A DNA stretch of 64,000 nt. Source: Cycas panzhihuaensis. Its lineage: Eukaryota; Cycadophyta. The DNA lies in the NCBI GenBank assembly GCA_023213395.1, contig CM041465.1:241807741-241871740 (forward strand), in the 5' to 3' direction. This document shows, one piece after another, positions 43,034 through 55,686 of the stretch. A program made the position numbers and the translations under genes. Positions within the stretch are counted from its first letter, which is position 1; each line of letters opens with the position of its first letter. The notes beneath the pieces are model-generated. The model had not been told where the DNA came from. It saw nothing but the letters and a program-made list of their open reading frames with translations, and did no database searches.

Positions 43034-44720
43034 AAGTACTTGAAAGGTCTAGGAAATATCTAATTAAGAAGTTTTTTTTTTTAATTAAGAAGTTCAAAGT
43101 ATTTATAAGATAAAAAGAACATTTATAAAATTATTACAAGCACATTAATTATTGTAAAACTATATAGAATAGTATGAATGGAAAATTTTTATGTTCTCAA
43201 AATCAAATAAAATTTCATCTATAGACTTGTCTCAATGAGGAGAATCTACTATTCTAAAGAATCATCTCTAAATTTTGTTTCATTAATTAGGAAATCATGA
43301 TTTTGGAGGGGTACAAGTTTGGCATTTCAAACTCAAATTTCTTTTATTTTACTTCATTTCATTAGGTAAACTCTATTCTAAAATCTCTATCTAGATATTA
43401 CCTTTCATTTGAATATGAGTTTGTTAGATTTGAACAAGTATTTGAAGAGAAATTGGCATTTTTCACTTTTAAAACCTACTTGGTCATGACTTTGGGGATT
43501 TTTCTAAGCAAAACAAAAGTCAAATTATTTTTGTTAGATCTAAATAGAGCATGTCACAAGCTTCATTTTGAGTTATTTTTATTGAAATATATATAACTAT
43601 TTCTATAGTATTTTGCATAATTATATAGTTGTATGATCAATTATTACTACTCTCTTTATCTATGACATTCCCTCTCAACTTACTCTTCAAATTTTTAAAA
43701 ATGGACTTAGTTTTCCCTCTCAATGACTTTGATAAACTCATTGGATAAAACTATTATACCTAAGTGTTAAAAATGACTAAAAATACATGGAATATTATTA
43801 TTGGAAAGAAAGTAAGACCAATTGATATAGTAGATTTAATTAGTTAGGAAGAAAGGGATAGTATTACAATATTGCCACTATGTTATCTATTAAATATTAA
43901 TTATTAAGCTACATTAGTAAAGTTAGTACATTTTTTTATACCTAGAGAATTATGGCCTCCTCTATATCTAGAATAATGAAGCTCATATATTATCACTTAG
44001 AGAATAGTTGTATAAATTCTAGTTAAAGGAAGAATAACCTATCTCAAATTTTATTACCAAAATAGTAGAAGTTATGGATAATTTGGCCTCCATAAGATAA
44101 GTAATGTTTAATTCTAAAATTATTCATCTTAAACTTAATGAACTCCTAAAATCCTATGATACTATGGAAAATACTCTTAACATTGGTGGACATGCTGCTA
44201 ATACATCTTTTAAAACGTTAATAGGACATATGTTACAATAGGAATAGAGAATCAAAATATTTAAAGAGGAGTTTAAAAATAAAGAAACCTCCGTTTCAAT
44301 ATTAAGAATAGATGGTAGTGGTCCTTCTAGAAATATTCTAAGAGAAAGAGGTAGGTTTACTAAAGGAAGGATATTAGAAGTATGAGGTAGAATTATATGG
44401 TCATCAAAAAGAAGAGGAAGGTCTATACTAGTAGATTATAGACTCTCCTATTATTATGGTAGATATGGACATTTTTCTAGTGGTTACAAATTCTATAATC
44501 CACCAGCTTACTATCATTATAGATAAGTAGGAAATCTTACTAACCATTGTCTTCAAATGTATATAGAAATTTAGAGTGGAAAAAGAGTTGAAGGGAACTA
44601 CAATAATGAATAGACCAGAGAAGATAAAGATGAAATTTCCTTTATCACAGCCTTGGCCATACTTGCTCATAGTAATGAAGACTAGTATATAGATTTAAAA
44701 GTATCTAATCATACGTTGGG
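43034..44720 (+). pseudogene. Copia gag remnant with long leader
   Basis: About 650 bases of leader without a motif precede a gag-like region (43,690-44,700) with strongly Lys/Ile-rich composition and many stops. A KRRGR-like basic patch and a degraded SGHF/YCHY knuckle-like region lie at 44,400-44,530. Assigned mainly from position upstream of protease and integrase. Confidence 0.5.
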
Positions 44721-46676
44721 AAGAGGCAACTAGTTTCATATACTTCAATTGTACCTTCCCAACAAAATAATTGAACTTGGTGATGACTTTCCTTTACATA
44801 TAAAAAGAAAAGGAATAATTGCAAACCTAATTAATGATAAAGTTTTAAAAAGTGGTGATGTCCTATATGTTCTAAGATTAAAGAAAATCTCCCATCTATA
44901 TCTCAACTAAAAAATAAAAGGCTTTGTATTGTCTTTGATAAAGATGGAAGATGCTACATCTATGATATAAAGCAAAATGATGTTGTAATAATAGAAGGAA
45001 TAAAGATTGGTAACCTTTATAAGTTAGTCTCTACTCCTATTCTATCTTCCATTATAAAATCTTTGTCTCATAATAGCTCTATTAATGAAATATGGCATTC
45101 AAAATATAATCATATTACAAATAGGTTGTTACAATGGTTAAAAAAATAAAGTATGGTAGATGGTCTTCCATAATATGTCAGTTAATCCATTCATATGCAA
45201 AAGATACATGATTGGGAAATAATATTAAACCCTATTTAAATAAAGTACATGGAGAGTTTACAAGAAGTTAGATTTAATTCATACAGATTTATGTGATCCA
45301 ATCACATAAAATTTAGTTAATAGCACAAGGCACTTTCTTACCTTTATTGATGATTTTTCCAAAAAAACTTGGGTATATTTCCTCTTTAGCAAATTATAGG
45401 TCTTAGATCATTTTAAAGAATTCAAAGCTCAAGTGGAGTTCAAAAGTAAACAAGAAATTAAAATTCCTCTATTAGATGGAGGGGAAGAATATTTGAAATG
45501 ATTTTTATCATTTTTATAAATGGATAGAATACAAAGGCAAGTCATTACTCCTTATATACCTTAGTCAAGTGGAGTAACTAAACAACTAAATAAAACAACA
45601 ATGGAGATTGATCGATGTATGATAAATGGAAAAGTAATGACAAAAGTCTATTGAGATAAAGCAGTCAACAAAATCATGCATCTTATCAATAGGAGTCCTA
45701 CTCAAGTCCTTGATAAAATTACTCCTAAAGAAGCTTGAATGGAAAAAAATTAGATGTAAGTCATTTCAAAATTTTTAGAAGTAAAGCTTATATTCATATT
45801 CCTAATTAAAAAAACTAGGCTAGATGACAAATGTAAAGAATGCATTATGATTAGATATAGTAATAAATCTAAACTATATAAATGCATAAACCCAAAATCA
45901 AATAGGGTTTATATTAATAAAGATATAACATTTAATGAAAATGCATCTAAAGAAGATTTGGGAGGGAAAATTATTTATTAACAAATTAAAGAAAATGCAA
46001 AAATACTCACTCTAATATAGAAAATATATGAAGTGACTACTATAGAAGGAGATACCTTAGAAAATGAGCTCTAAGGAGAAAATGAGTAAGATGTTTCTAA
46101 AGAAGAGTAAGGTCCATTTAAGATAGGATATAGTCCTCAAGAAAAAAAAGATAGTAGTAATCAGTCAAAAAATTACCAAAATGGTATATAAAAATAATTG
46201 AAAAATCAAAAGGTGGTGTCTTTGAAAATAGAATTCAATCTTAGAAACATCAAAGTTTAATATGGTCTATTGAACCATAAAGCTATACATAAGCATGTAT
46301 TCATCTAGAGTGGAAAATTTCCATGGATGTAGAGATCAATATTGTAAATAAAAATAAGACTTTAGAATTATTCACTAAACTTAATGATAAACCTATTCTT
46401 GGATGTAAATGAGTATATAAAGTCAAAGAAAAATCTAAAAATACCATTGAAAAATACAAGGACAAACTTATAACAAAAGGGTACACTTAAATTGTAGGAA
46501 TAAACTACAAAGAAACCATCTCTTTAGTAGAAAGTTAATAACTATAAGAATAATTATCACCATGATAACATAATTTGGATAGAACATTATATAACTTGAC
46601 ATAAAAAATTTCTTTCTAAGTGGAGATCTAAATGAGAAAGTGTATATGGACCACCTATAATTTCCTTTAATCAATA
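44721..46676 (+). pseudogene. Copia protease end, integrase and RT start
   Basis: GDVLYVLRLKKISHLYL (about 44,860) is the copia protease end. Integrase: DLIHTDLCDPIT and FLTFIDDFSKKTWVYF (45,270-45,400), LLDGGEEYLK in place of the TDNGGEY motif (about 45,480), SSGVTKQLNKTTMEI and MHLINRSPTQVL (45,560-45,720). RT begins near 46,320 (LELFTKLNDKPILGCKxVYK, KDKLITKGYT) and reaches LDIKNFFLSGDLNEKVYM (about 46,640), where it is cut. Confidence 0.75.
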
Positions 46677-46679
46677 GGA

Positions 46680-47062
46680 TCTACCACCCACTAGTGAGAA
46701 AGAGTACCACCGGTACTATCCTTTTGCCATTATGATCAAAACTACTAAATATGTCCTAAAGAGAATAATTGTGGATAATGGTTCTTCAATAAATGGTATG
46801 CCCATTTAGATGCTCAAGAAATTAGGTATCAAAGCTCTTAAGTTTGTACCTTAGAAATTCTAAGGGTATGATGTGAATGAGAAAGCACCTTTAGGGATAA
46901 TAGCCCTACCTCTCACTCTTGAAGATAAGATCATCTATACTGACATACTTATCTTAGACATAGGTGTTGATTACAACTTACTCCTAGTGTGACCATGGTT
47001 AAATGGCATGGGGGTAATTTGTTCTTCCTTATGGGGGTAACTTAAATTAGCAATTAAATCAA
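46680..47062 (+). pseudogene. Gypsy protease fragment
   Basis: Plus strand: IIVDNGSSINGMPI, LKKLGIKALKFVP, EKAPLGIIALPLTLEDK, LDIGVDYNLLL and GMGVICSSLWG are the complete plant gypsy protease domain, with four stops. It starts abruptly after the truncated copia RT and ends without RT. It resembles the L4 protease, and may have come from L0-type elements. Confidence 0.8.
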
Positions 47063-47660
47063 ACTAGCTAAGTACATCATTGCTCATTCATCCATGCACC
47101 TATATCTATGCATATCTATATCCATCTCTATCTATGATCAATAAACAAAACAAACTACATCATAAATATAATAACAACATCATAAACATAATGAATAACA
47201 TCATCATACATTAAATGGGGTACCAATCCATCCTCTATCTATATATATGTATAAAATCATATGGTATATCATGATCAAGTATGGTGCATCATCTCAACAA
47301 TGTGCCTTAGGAAGTTAGAATCCTTATAGTGAGGAGTACAATCATATGTCCATGCATGATAAAGAAACTCCTTAGAGGTCTGAGGCTTTCCTATCAAAAT
47401 CCATAATACAAAAATCCCTTAGATGCTCTACCCTAGCTAGTCCTTAGTATGGTTACTAGTAAAACACTCTACATATTAGTGAGGTAGATTACTATCCTTT
47501 TATCATTATGAAAGGTCTAAGGTGAAAAAACTAAATGAATGGGAAAGTATCCCTATAATCCTAACCAAAGAATCCATGTGCTTCTTAAGTGTAAGTGTTA
47601 AGGAATAGTATGTATTTACCAATAGAGTAGAGGCTAAACTAAAGGAAAGTCTAAAAGGAG
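47063..47660. other. No gene seen
   Basis: AT-rich, with CATAAATATAATAACAACATC-like simple runs near 47,160. No domain on either strand. Confidence 0.5.
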
Positions 47661-47948
47661 TGGATTTATCCTTCATCTCCATGAACTATACATAAAGGAA
47701 AATACGGGAGCAAGAGAGACTTAAGAGAATAAGTAGCTCTCACAAAAATGGAGAGGTATGAATGAGCCTCCTCCATTGAGCTTTTACTTTTATATTGAGA
47801 GAGGAAGCATTAGAGTTAGGTGAAATAAAATTACACATAATGCACATAAAAGTGCATTTCACGTAAGTGATCTAATTTAAAATTCACTTAAGATCCTTTT
47901 TAAGAATAATCAACTAATATAATGACCTTGCGACATTAACCTATTTCA
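47661..47948. repeat. Left member of a 300-base direct repeat (candidate LTR)
   Basis: Matches 54,974-55,319 over about 290 bases in the same orientation, from TGGATTTATCC to CCTATTTCA. Flanks the minus-strand copia. No primer site or target duplication was found, so LTR status is tentative. Confidence 0.55.
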
Positions 47949-48424
47949 ATATCTTCCTTAATGGTAGAAGGTCATTTCATCCTATTTTATTCTATTATAT
48001 AAGGTCTTCATTTAAGCCTCTTATAAAGTAAACTATTATGACATTTTTGTGGGAAACCTTCATGGGGAAGAAAACCCATGGACATTCTAATATACTATCT
48101 TGGTTCAGGTAGCTCTTTAAAGGAAGCTAAATAGCTAATTAGTATAATGAATTTTGTAGCTAAAATCTACTGAGTCTCCATATATCATTTGGTCATCCAC
48201 CATGCTCTTTTAGGTTTTTAGAGGTTCTAATTTTCTAAAATGATACAACCCTTATCATTTTGTGCCTATAAGGGGTTTTCACAAATGGAATAAGGAAGAC
48301 TTACACTTATCCTTGTTTGCCCATAAGGGATTTTCACAAATGAGATAGAGTATGATAGTCCTATTATCATCTCCTTTAATCAGTTAGAGATAAAGGCCCT
48401 AAGGCTGAGTTTCCTTTAAAACTA
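47949..48424. other. Between repeat and copia end, no gene seen
   Basis: Contains two copies of a short unit, CATAAGGGATTTTCACAAATG-like (about 48,271 and 48,341, period about 70), otherwise featureless. A minus-strand copia 3' LTR would be expected here but has no partner upstream. Confidence 0.45.
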
Positions 48425-50360
48425 TTCAAACTTCACTCTCTTTAGTGGTTTGGTGAAGATATTAGCTACTTGATCTGTTGTGGGGCAGTACACTAGTTGA
48501 ATTGTGCCATCATAAACTAGTTCTACAATCCTATAGACTTTTGTACTTATATGTTTGGTATGATCATGAAATATAAGATTTTTAGCCATTCAGATTATAA
48601 ACTAATTATCCATATGTAAGTTGGTAGAACTTATTTAGATAGAATTCAAAGTATTCAATAATTTTCTAAGTCATATTGCCTCCTTACTTGTCTCAAAAGT
48701 AGTAATATATTGAGCTTTAGCAGTTGAGTCTGCAACTATCTTATACCATCTGGATCTCTATGACATTGGTGCTACTCCAAGAAATGTTACATACCCAGAT
48801 GTGGATCTTCCTATTTCTTTATCTTCAACAAATCTAAGACTATGTATGCATAAAGTTTAAATTCTATATTGGGTTCATATAATGGACCATATTTGTTAGT
48901 CATCTTTAGGTACTTCAACATTCATATTACAACCTGCGAATGATTTTGCTTAGGATTTGTCATGATTCTTGTAAGTATATTGATAGAGTATGTAATATCT
49001 AACCTTGTGTTGGTAGTATAGATGAGACTACTTATAAGTTACCTATAGAGTATTGTGTCTACCTCCCTAGTGTCACCATTAGCATAGAGTTTAACATTAG
49101 GTTCCATAAGTGTAGCCACTGGTCAAGCATCTTCTAACTGAAACTTCATCAGAAGATCATTGATATAATTTTCTTGGGAGAGAAAGATTTTACCATTCAT
49201 TTGAGTTACTTCAATTCCTAAGTAATATTTCATCAACCCGAGGTCAAATAATTCAAAAGTTTTAGCAAGGTTCTTCTTCAGTTGGTTGATTACCTATTCA
49301 CTATTCCCCATTATTAGCATATCATCCACAAATATTAAGAGGTAAGTGACTTTATCATTTTGGTGCTTGATGAATATTGTTGCATCAATATCTTAATAGT
49401 CACAAACCTCATATCCAAGTTGCCTCATTCTTTTAAACAACTTGGTAAATAAAGTATGAGGGGCTTGTTTCAGGCCATACAAGAACTTTCTAAGCCTATA
49501 AACTTTATGCTCTTGACTAAAAATCTCGTATCCTTTTGACTGAGCCATGTAAATTTCTTCTTTAAGGTCCCCATTAAGAAATGTGGTCTTAACATTGAGT
49601 TAGTAGATTTTCTAACCCTATTAAGCAGTCAAGTATATAAGAGTTTTGATTGTAGGCCACTTAATTGTAGGATCAAAGATTTTAGTGTAGTCAATGCCTT
49701 TCCTTTGCATGAATCCTTTTACTACCAACCTCACCTTATGTTTTTCTAGAGTGTCATTTGATCTATACTTATTTTTGAACACCCATTTATTTCAAACTAC
49801 CTTTCTTTCAAGTGGTAGATCGACGAGCTCCTATGTACCATTCTTAATAAGAGATTTATATTCTTCATTCATGGCATTTCTCTAAACTTCATGTTTTACA
49901 ACTTCTTAGTATATTAGAGGCTCTTCATTTAGAGTAAGGTGTAGTTCTACTGGTTCAAGCTCAATGGAAAGTGATTTATGTATCCTTGCTCTATGGGCAC
50001 TTCTAGTGTTAGTTTTACCTACCTCATCTGGTCACATGTCCTTGTGTAGTAGGTAGGCTTCATGAAAATCTCAAGTTGGGATTGAGATTTTTATTTCCAT
50101 AACCTCTTAGTCTTTATTTTAGTCCTAAAAATGATCATAAGAAATGTTTGGTATGGAGGAAGTTGATGATGTTTGAGAAGATGGTCCAACCACTGATATT
50201 GGAGAAGGTGGTCCTTATGTTATGACTTTGCCTTTGTCAACTTGGCTATTTTCAAATGATGGTGATGGATGTGCACACATTGGCTAGGAGTCATAGCTTG
50301 TATCCTCTAGGGATCTATTATCAAATTCCAAGATTTTGAGCAACTGTTGAGCATCTCCCC
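48425..50360 (-). pseudogene. Minus-strand copia RT and RNase H
   Basis: Minus strand: RT with the catalytic box LIFVDDMLIMGN (about 49,310), LKKNLAKTFELFDLGLMKYYLGIEV, then RNase H with TAPQQIK-like and LISSPNH-like end sequences near 48,450. Stops in every 20-40 codons. Order with upstream integrase and protease is copia. Confidence 0.8.
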
Positions 50361-51434
50361 CCCCCTACATTTTAGAATCTGGACATTAAATTCAATAGCA
50401 TTATTAAATCGGTATGAAGGCATCTTGGAGTTAAGTCTAAGTAATTGATCTTCAGTCTTTGTAAAGATAACATCTCTAGTGATGATGATTTTGCACTGTG
50501 AAGGTAGAAAAACCTTTTACTCCTTTTTGTCCATAGGGTATCTGATAAATATGCCTTTGAGGGCTCTATCCTAGAGCTTATTTCCGTGTTCCTCCAAAAT
50601 ATGATCATAACAAGTAGAGCTAAAAATTTTGAAGTGGGAGATAAATTGGATTTGTCCATACCACATTTCATGTAGAGAGGGACCAAGCTTTGAGGGACTA
50701 ATAGTATTGATACAATACACAGTAGTCCAAATAGCCTTATCCCAAATATAGATATGGATGCTCTTATATACTAGCATAGCATGAGCCATGTTTATGATGG
50801 TCCTATTCATGTACTCAACAACTTCATTTTGCTAGGGTATACTTGTAATAGTGGTCTAATGTTTGATCCTATAATGACATAGGTATAATTTAAACTCATT
50901 AGAGGAATACTCACTACCATTACCAATCTTAAGTATTTTGATCTTGAATCTAGATTCATTTTCTATATAGGCCTTGAAAGCTTGAAACATGGAAAAAGCT
51001 TCATCTTTCTTTGTAAGAAAAGCAACCCATACTTTCTTGGTAAAATCATCAATGAAAGTAATATAGTAAAACTTTTGTTTGAGAGAAGGGATAGGCATAG
51101 GACCACATATATCTGAGTGTACAAGATACAAAGGTTAGCTAGATTTCCATTAACTATGAGGAAAGGGTTGTCTTTGAGATTTGTTAATAATACATGCTTC
51201 ACATTTGAAAGACTTAGAAGAGAGCTTAGGCATACTAGGAAGAGTGGCATATAGTTCTCTTAAACAACCAATTTTGATATGGCCCATATGAGTATGCCAT
51301 AGGGCCACTGGGGATAACTTTTGAGGAGTCAGGGTTATGGTAAAAGTAGAGTCATCGTCAACATAGTTGGCTTTAGAGGATGGTAAGCTAGTTAGGAAAA
51401 AATGTTTGCCATTAATAATTCTAGTCATAACCAT
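50361..51434 (-). pseudogene. Minus-strand copia integrase
   Basis: Overlapping open pieces: 51,150-51,434 (LWHTHMGHI and the CEACIINKS Cys pair), 50,856-51,131 (HSDICGPM, YYITFIDDFTKKVWV, ILKIGNGSEYSSN where the second catalytic Asp region reads IGNG), 50,571-50,810 (NRTIINMAHAMLVYK, KAIWTTVYCIN) and 50,372-50,686 (integrase tail). Frameshifts and stops separate them. Confidence 0.85.
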
Positions 51435-51533
51435 AGCATTTGAAGGAGGATAAATGACATAGAGAGTTTGATTATTTATAGTTACACTTATATCAAATCC
51501 ACATAAGACAAGGATGGACAGGGAGAGTAGGTT

Positions 51534-51795
51534 CTACTTTAGAGTAAGAATATATAGAACATCAACAAAGGTAAAATCTAGAAGACTTGGGAGTTTTAGG
51601 CAAATAGCTCTAAGTCCTTCGATTGGTTGAGATGATTTGTTAGCCATGTATACAACACCACAAACTTTAGAGTCAAAATCCTGAAAGAACTGGTGATGAT
51701 AAGTCATATGTTGTATTGCTCCAGTATCTATGATCCAAGATGAAGTATTTGAGGTGGAACTATTTGCAACTTTAAGTGGTGAAGGCAAAAGTAAA
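51534..51795 (-). pseudogene. Minus-strand copia protease
   Basis: SSWIIDTGAIQHMTYH has the intact DTGA catalytic motif, followed by FQDFDSK, MANKSSQPIEGL and FVDVLYI. Open for 84 codons. Confidence 0.85.
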
Positions 51796-52860
51796 TAAGC
51801 ATAACCACAATGAGCCTTAATATACTTAGTAGATCTGTCAATAACATTTGATGAAGTAGCCTCAATTCTTTGAAGGTGTGCATGAGTAAATTACATTCCA
51901 CTAAACATATATTTGAAAGAAGTATTATCAACATTATATGTACCATGGCAATGTTGATAGCTTAGTAGTGTGTTAGTGGTAGTTCTATAATTTTTGTAAT
52001 AGTGTTTTTTTCTATGACACCTTTGGCATATAATTATTTGATTTCTAGTCCCATAAGAAATATTGGACTAGTGATATTATCTCTAATTACTAGATCTAGG
52101 TCCAGATTGATTATTTTAGCCTTAACCTTGAGACTAATTTTGTTAGACTTGAGGAGTCTATTGACCATGAGAACATTATCCTTGTTATCTACCTTTGTCT
52201 CTTCCATGAGAATTACCACCTCTACAAGAGGATTGACCTTGATTTTTGGTATAAAAAATATCTTATTCCACTTCAATAGTAGCATTGACTAGATCTGATG
52301 TAGTAGCAAAGTTAGTATCAAAGGTCTTATTAAATTCAATGAACCTATTAGCAAGAGCTTCAAAGTTTAGGGTCTTCAAGGTGCCACTAGATTGAAGACT
52401 TCCCAGTGGATTTTTATAATCTAGGATATGGGGACATGACTGAATCAAGAAAGCCCATGTAATACATTGAGTTTTGAAGTATTTATCGATGGCTTGGTTG
52501 ATGGGATGAAGGAGATTCATTATCTCACTTGTGTGTCCTTTCTGTATTTTTAATTTATTCATCTTCAACACTAAGTAAACAAATTCTAAGTCTGATTTAG
52601 TATCAAAGTTCTTATTGAGAACTTCAAGAACTTTGCATAATATATCATGTATGACTTCATCAACGAGGTTATTTAAGGAATAATCAGTAATAAGAAGTAT
52701 CCCTATATAGATTTTATCATCATCAAGTTCCCATTGGTATTTGGATGTAGCTTCAGTGGGAGGAGTTGGAGGAGTTCCTCCAAAGGTAGGTGTGGTAATA
52801 GTGGTAGCAATAATTAGTGTAAGCTATAGGTGATCTCTACAAAGACCTTTATACTTTGTA
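51796..52860 (-). pseudogene. Minus-strand copia gag
   Basis: From about 52,800: TPPTPPTEATSKYQWELDDD, a VDEVIHDIL helix, an open frame 52,263-52,571 (MNLLHPINQAIDKYF, LNFEALANRFIEFNKTFDTNF), then a Lys/Asn-rich region (52,034-52,285) and a ruined knuckle near 52,000. Typical copia gag capsid followed by nucleocapsid. Confidence 0.75.
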
Positions 52861-52863
52861 ACA

Positions 52864-52875
52864 TTTATAATACCA
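52864..52875 (-). other. Possible primer binding site of the minus-strand copia
   Basis: Minus strand TGGTATTATAAA, like TGGTATCAGAGC in the first six bases only, two bases from a TG that could start the LTR. Confidence 0.35.
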
Positions 52876-54110
52876 ATGAACCACATATCTTAATTTTATT
52901 TCCCTTTAAGAATGTAGTTTATATTTTTTTTGAATTGTGAAGATATAGTGTCTTTTAAGAAGGGAAGAAATGAACAAGGGACTTATGAAAGTAATGGCAA
53001 TAAATAACCAATCATTATTTATAAATGGGAGATGTAATGAAGCATTATAGTAGAAGGAAAAATAAAGAAGTGAGAATGGTTCCTTAAAGTTGAAGGGAGC
53101 AACTTAGAGAAAAGTCATCAATACTTGCAACAAATATTAACCTGATGTAGCAAGAATATGAGAAGTACTATGATAAAAATTAGCCACCAATACTTATGGC
53201 AAATATTAACTTGACACAATAGGAATATGAGAAGCACTATGATTACGATTACACAATGGATCACTTTTTACAAATAAGTAAGTGATTAATATACAAGATT
53301 ATAGGCTAATGTAGAAGTTGACATCATTAGGTATATACAACTTAAAACTCAAATATAAGATGTGTAATCAACCCAATTACCTTTAACTTGTATCTAACAT
53401 GTAATTGAGGTTGTTGAAGAGATGCCTAGGCTTCTAGTAGAATTAAGTTAGCATTCATCTGTGATACTCGTAATTGTGCTTGGTGATGAAATCTAAGTTA
53501 CAACAAAGCCCAAGTACTTCCAATCCTCACCTAATTCACTAATGAGCAGCTATATACCTCCTTTGAAGAGTGGTACATGCATACCTGTGACTATGATAGA
53601 TATTGAACTAGGTATATTTTAATCTTATATTAAAGTTTTAGTTTTCTTAGTTGGTTGTTAGGATGATCCCTAATCGAGGCACGATGGTATGGCTAACCAA
53701 ACCTCACCAATATTCTAGTTCGAGTCCTAACTTGAAACACACATCTCGTTTATGGCATGGTATTCTATCAACTAAGGTATCTCAACCTTGGCAAGTATAT
53801 AAATAGGTACAAGATGGAAGAAAATAATGCACGTGATGCATTCCTTTAAGGAAAGTGAAAAGATTATCGAGTTTGCACCAAACGTACATATAACTAAAAA
53901 TAGACTGCTTTTAGAGTGCTTACTTGGAGTGCCTTTGGAGTGCTTACTTGAAGTGATTTGGAATGTTAAAATGAAATGCTTATAAATAAGTGAGCACACT
54001 GAATATTGCTCTGATCTAGGTGTTTTTTTACTTACTTTTACAATGGGATTTTAAGCCTTATAAAAAGGAAGAAATTTTCATCACCTTTTCTTTTTTTTTT
54101 ATATACAAAA
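52876..54110. other. No gene seen; short tandem repeats
   Basis: Would contain the 5' LTR of the minus-strand copia, but no partner was found. Holds a 69-base tandem pair (53,116-53,242) and a GAGTGCTTACTTGGAGTGCC-type duplication (53,913-53,960). Confidence 0.5.
53116..53242. repeat. Tandem pair, period 69
   Basis: CATCAATACTTGC...ACTATGAT (53,116-53,173) is repeated with changes at 53,185-53,242. Confidence 0.8.
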
Positions 54111-54118
54111 ATTTAGTT

Positions 54119-54446
54119 ATCACTAAAATAGTAATAACTTTCTCCCACGATAACAAAATTGAGTGCCAATTTTTGTGTTACAAACTAGACTTAGAGCCAC
54201 ATCTTTAAGAAGTAGAATTAGGTCCAAATGAGTTCTACAAAACTTTTGGCAGTACCATAAAATAGAAAGAATATAATTTTCTAAAATTCTTGTCCAAATA
54301 GCCATTGTTCACTAAAACAACAATAACTTTCTTATATAGCAATGAAATTGGGTGCTAATTTTTTCACTAGAAACTAGCTCAGAGCCTCATCTTTAGAAAT
54401 TAGAATTAGGTAAATTAGATCTCTATAGAAGTTTTGGCAAACTTGT
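54119..54446. repeat. Tandem pair, period about 190
   Basis: A unit starting CACTAAAATAGTAATAACTT and running through GAGCCACATCTTTAAGAAG to TTTTGGCA recurs at about 54,309-54,446 with many changes. Confidence 0.75.
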
Positions 54447-54973
54447 GAAGTTCAATAAGTAGATTTTATAAATATCTCATCAACACATAATACCATATGA
54501 AATTTCCATTATTCTTTTATCACTAGAATCCTAATATAGGCAAGGTGAGAGTATATAATTATGGATATTTTAAATGACTCTAAATTCTTAAAAAAAAGTG
54601 GGTAGAACCTCCCCTTATAAACATTCATCTAAATGCTCAAAAAATTTTAGTAGCATTTCTCCTTGTTAAATGGACAAAAAAGAGGGGAAAGAAAAGAAGA
54701 ATGCGATAGTATAAATGGCTACCAAAGGATTAGAATCCTTGGGCCTTACAACTCCCTTTATTATGCTTCCAAACCTATAAAAGAGAAAGGAAAAGTAAAC
54801 AATACTAAATATGCTATGATAAAAATTTAAAAATATTTCCAAATCCACTTTCATAATCTCTTTCAATACATAGATTGTGGGGGAGAAGGAAGTAATGGCT
54901 CAATTACAAATACAAGTGAGAAATATGAAGGAAGCAAATATGGGAGTGTACATCCATTAATAATACTGAAAAG
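54447..54973. other. No gene seen
   Basis: AT-rich with a G/A-rich patch near 54,880 (GTGGGGGAGAAGGAAG). No domain recognised. Confidence 0.5.
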
Positions 54974-55319
54974 TGTGGTTTTGTCCTTTATCTACATGAA
55001 CTATACACAAAGGTAAACATAGGAGTAAGAGAGACTTGAGAGAAAGAGTAGCTCTCACAAAAATGGAGAGGTAAGAATGAGCCTCTTCCATTGAGCTTTT
55101 ACTTTTATATTGAGAGAGGGAGCATTAGAGTTAGGTGGAATGAACTTACACATAATGCACATAAAAGTGCATTTCACTTAAGTGATTTAATTTAAAGTTC
55201 ACTCAGGACCCTTTTTAGAAAAGTGCATTTCACTTAAGTGATCTAATTTAAAGTTCACTCAAGACCCTTTTTAGGAATAATTCAATAATGTAATGACCTT
55301 ATGACATTAACCTGTTTTA
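54974..55319. repeat. Right member of the 300-base direct repeat, with internal duplication
   Basis: Matches 47,661-47,948 but carries a 56-base tandem duplication (AAGTGCATTTCACTTAAGTG... at about 55,165 and 55,221) absent from the left copy. Confidence 0.6.
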
Positions 55320-55686
55320 AAGTTTGCAAATATGTGTATGCAAATGAGCTTGTGTTTTAGTTTTGGAGATTTTATAGTAAACTAGGAGAAAGAGACATGC
55401 ATCTACATGTAATTATATGTATTTTTATTTTTATATAAATAACAAATAAGCCTTAGCTAATGTTATAATGCTATCCCATATATTTAGGACTCATAATTGT
55501 GTGATCCCTTCTCTTGTGTTGCGATTATGATTAATCTACAAAGAAAGGACCTATGCACCTACATCTAATGCATTGCAGTATGATGTAAATAAAAAAGATA
55601 AATATAAATATTTTTTGCTTTTGTTTTCTTTTCTCTTTTTTTTTAGGCTTTTTTATTACATTCTTCATTTCTTTGTAGATCCTTTT
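55320..55686. other. No gene seen
   Basis: AT-rich spacer ending in a T/C-rich run before the LTR at 55,687. The last five bases, CTTTT, are the target duplication. Confidence 0.5.

Larger units (their letters stand above)
42780..46676 (+). mobile_element. Ty1/copia element on the plus strand, truncated within RT
   Basis: A probable 5' LTR ends at about 43,020, followed by the primer site TGGTATCAAAGC (43,022-43,033). Gag, protease, integrase and the first part of RT follow. Sequence stops being copia at about 46,676, before the catalytic RT box, and gypsy protease on the same strand follows directly. RNase H and 3' LTR are absent from the window. LTR start not defined. Confidence 0.7.
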
